Shown here piece by piece: positions 63,839-64,000 of a stretch of DNA of 64,000 bases. Positions within the stretch are counted from its first letter, which is position 1; each line of letters starts with the position of its first letter. The stretch covers positions 227,683-291,682 of the forward strand of contig NZ_BMPI01000004.1 of assembly GCF_014647515.1 (NCBI RefSeq), read 5' to 3'. Position numbers and translations under genes: made by a program. The notes beneath the pieces were generated by a model. It saw only the letters and a list, made by a program, of their open reading frames with translations. It made no database searches and was not told where the DNA came from. This DNA is from Dactylosporangium sucinum. Its GTDB lineage: Bacteria > Actinomycetota > Actinomycetes > Mycobacteriales > Micromonosporaceae.

Positions 63839-64000
63839 TCAGGCGACGGCGTGCCGGAGGGTGCCGGTGAAGGGCAGGTGACCGGTCCGCCTGGCCGTGC
63901 AGACGAAGCCGCGCACCGCCTGGCCGGGTACGCCGTTCTCGAACCACCACAGATATCCCGAGGTGTACCGCGGGTCGGCGCCGCCCAGCCAGGCGTTCGC
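63839..64000 (-). CDS. 3' end of an unrecognised gene
   Basis: The frame on the minus strand is open to the window edge and ends at 63839 (TGA). The visible 53 residues, with YLWWFENGVPGQAVRGFVCT, look like a folded soluble protein. No family recognised from this fragment. Confidence 0.5.
   Translation of the reverse strand, partial: ANAWLGGADPRYTSGYLWWFENGVPGQAVRGFVCTARRTGHLPFTGTLRHAVA

Overview
The window is about 72 % GC throughout with strong G/C bias at third codon positions, many GTG starts and many 1-4 base start/stop overlaps. Gene content is that of a mycelial high-GC actinomycete: a GPP34/GOLPH3-family protein, DUF3073, an OmpATb-like BON/OmpA protein, a c-di-AMP riboswitch on a cell-wall gene, a secreted GH19 chitinase and tripeptidyl-peptidase-type exoenzymes. 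A member of the Micromonosporaceae is my best guess, but that is an inference. I saw no tRNA, rRNA, insertion sequence, integrase or CRISPR array; this looks like chromosome with a few accessory islands.

Layout. 0-7 kb: the 3' end of valS, a TrmH-type methyltransferase, a DksA/TraR zinc finger, then a stand-alone H-box protein divergent from a hybrid sensor kinase plus response regulator, sharing an inverted repeat. 7-10.8 kb: a sodium:solute symporter with a small membrane partner, then a polynucleotide kinase/RNA ligase pair that looks like an RNA-repair cassette. 10.9-20 kb: secreted peptidase, OmpATb-like protein with a helix-hairpin-helix partner, MBL hydrolase, LacI regulator, APC permease, GPP34 protein. 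20.6-27.4 kb, mostly minus strand: DsbA-like and peroxiredoxin pair, lipoprotein, InhA-type metalloprotease, Crp/Fnr regulator and a class III nucleotide cyclase with non-canonical base-selecting residues. 27.5-29.4 kb: a three-gene membrane redox module (anchored protein, cytochrome-like membrane protein, Rieske lipoprotein).

29.5-38 kb: an ABC exporter divergent from a NarL-type two-component system, a degenerate alpha/beta hydrolase, and an OmpR-type two-component system. Three unrelated tandem repeats sit within 2.3 kb here, two of them inside coding regions. 38-47.6 kb: membrane and hypothetical proteins, beta-propeller phytase, App1-type phosphatase overlapping a DUF998 protein tail to tail, a clear ydaO/c-di-AMP riboswitch before a secreted cell-wall protein, a DHH phosphoesterase and the chitinase. 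47.6-57.2 kb: AraC/NmrA/DUF4345 group, then the most interesting locus: a retron-type reverse transcriptase preceded by a structured, inverted-repeat-bounded RNA region that resembles a retron msr-msd, convergent with an unrecognised helical protein; then type II NADH dehydrogenase, alcohol dehydrogenase, DinB-like protein, a very acidic orphan protein and an EI24 protein.

57.2-64 kb: MarR regulator, a perfect 49-bp palindrome and a cluster of four DnaA-box-like sites, amidohydrolase, a short GntR regulator, and an operon of lipoprotein, glutathionylspermidine-synthase-like ATP-grasp ligase and DUF350 membrane protein; then DUF3073 and the 3' end of an unrecognised gene.
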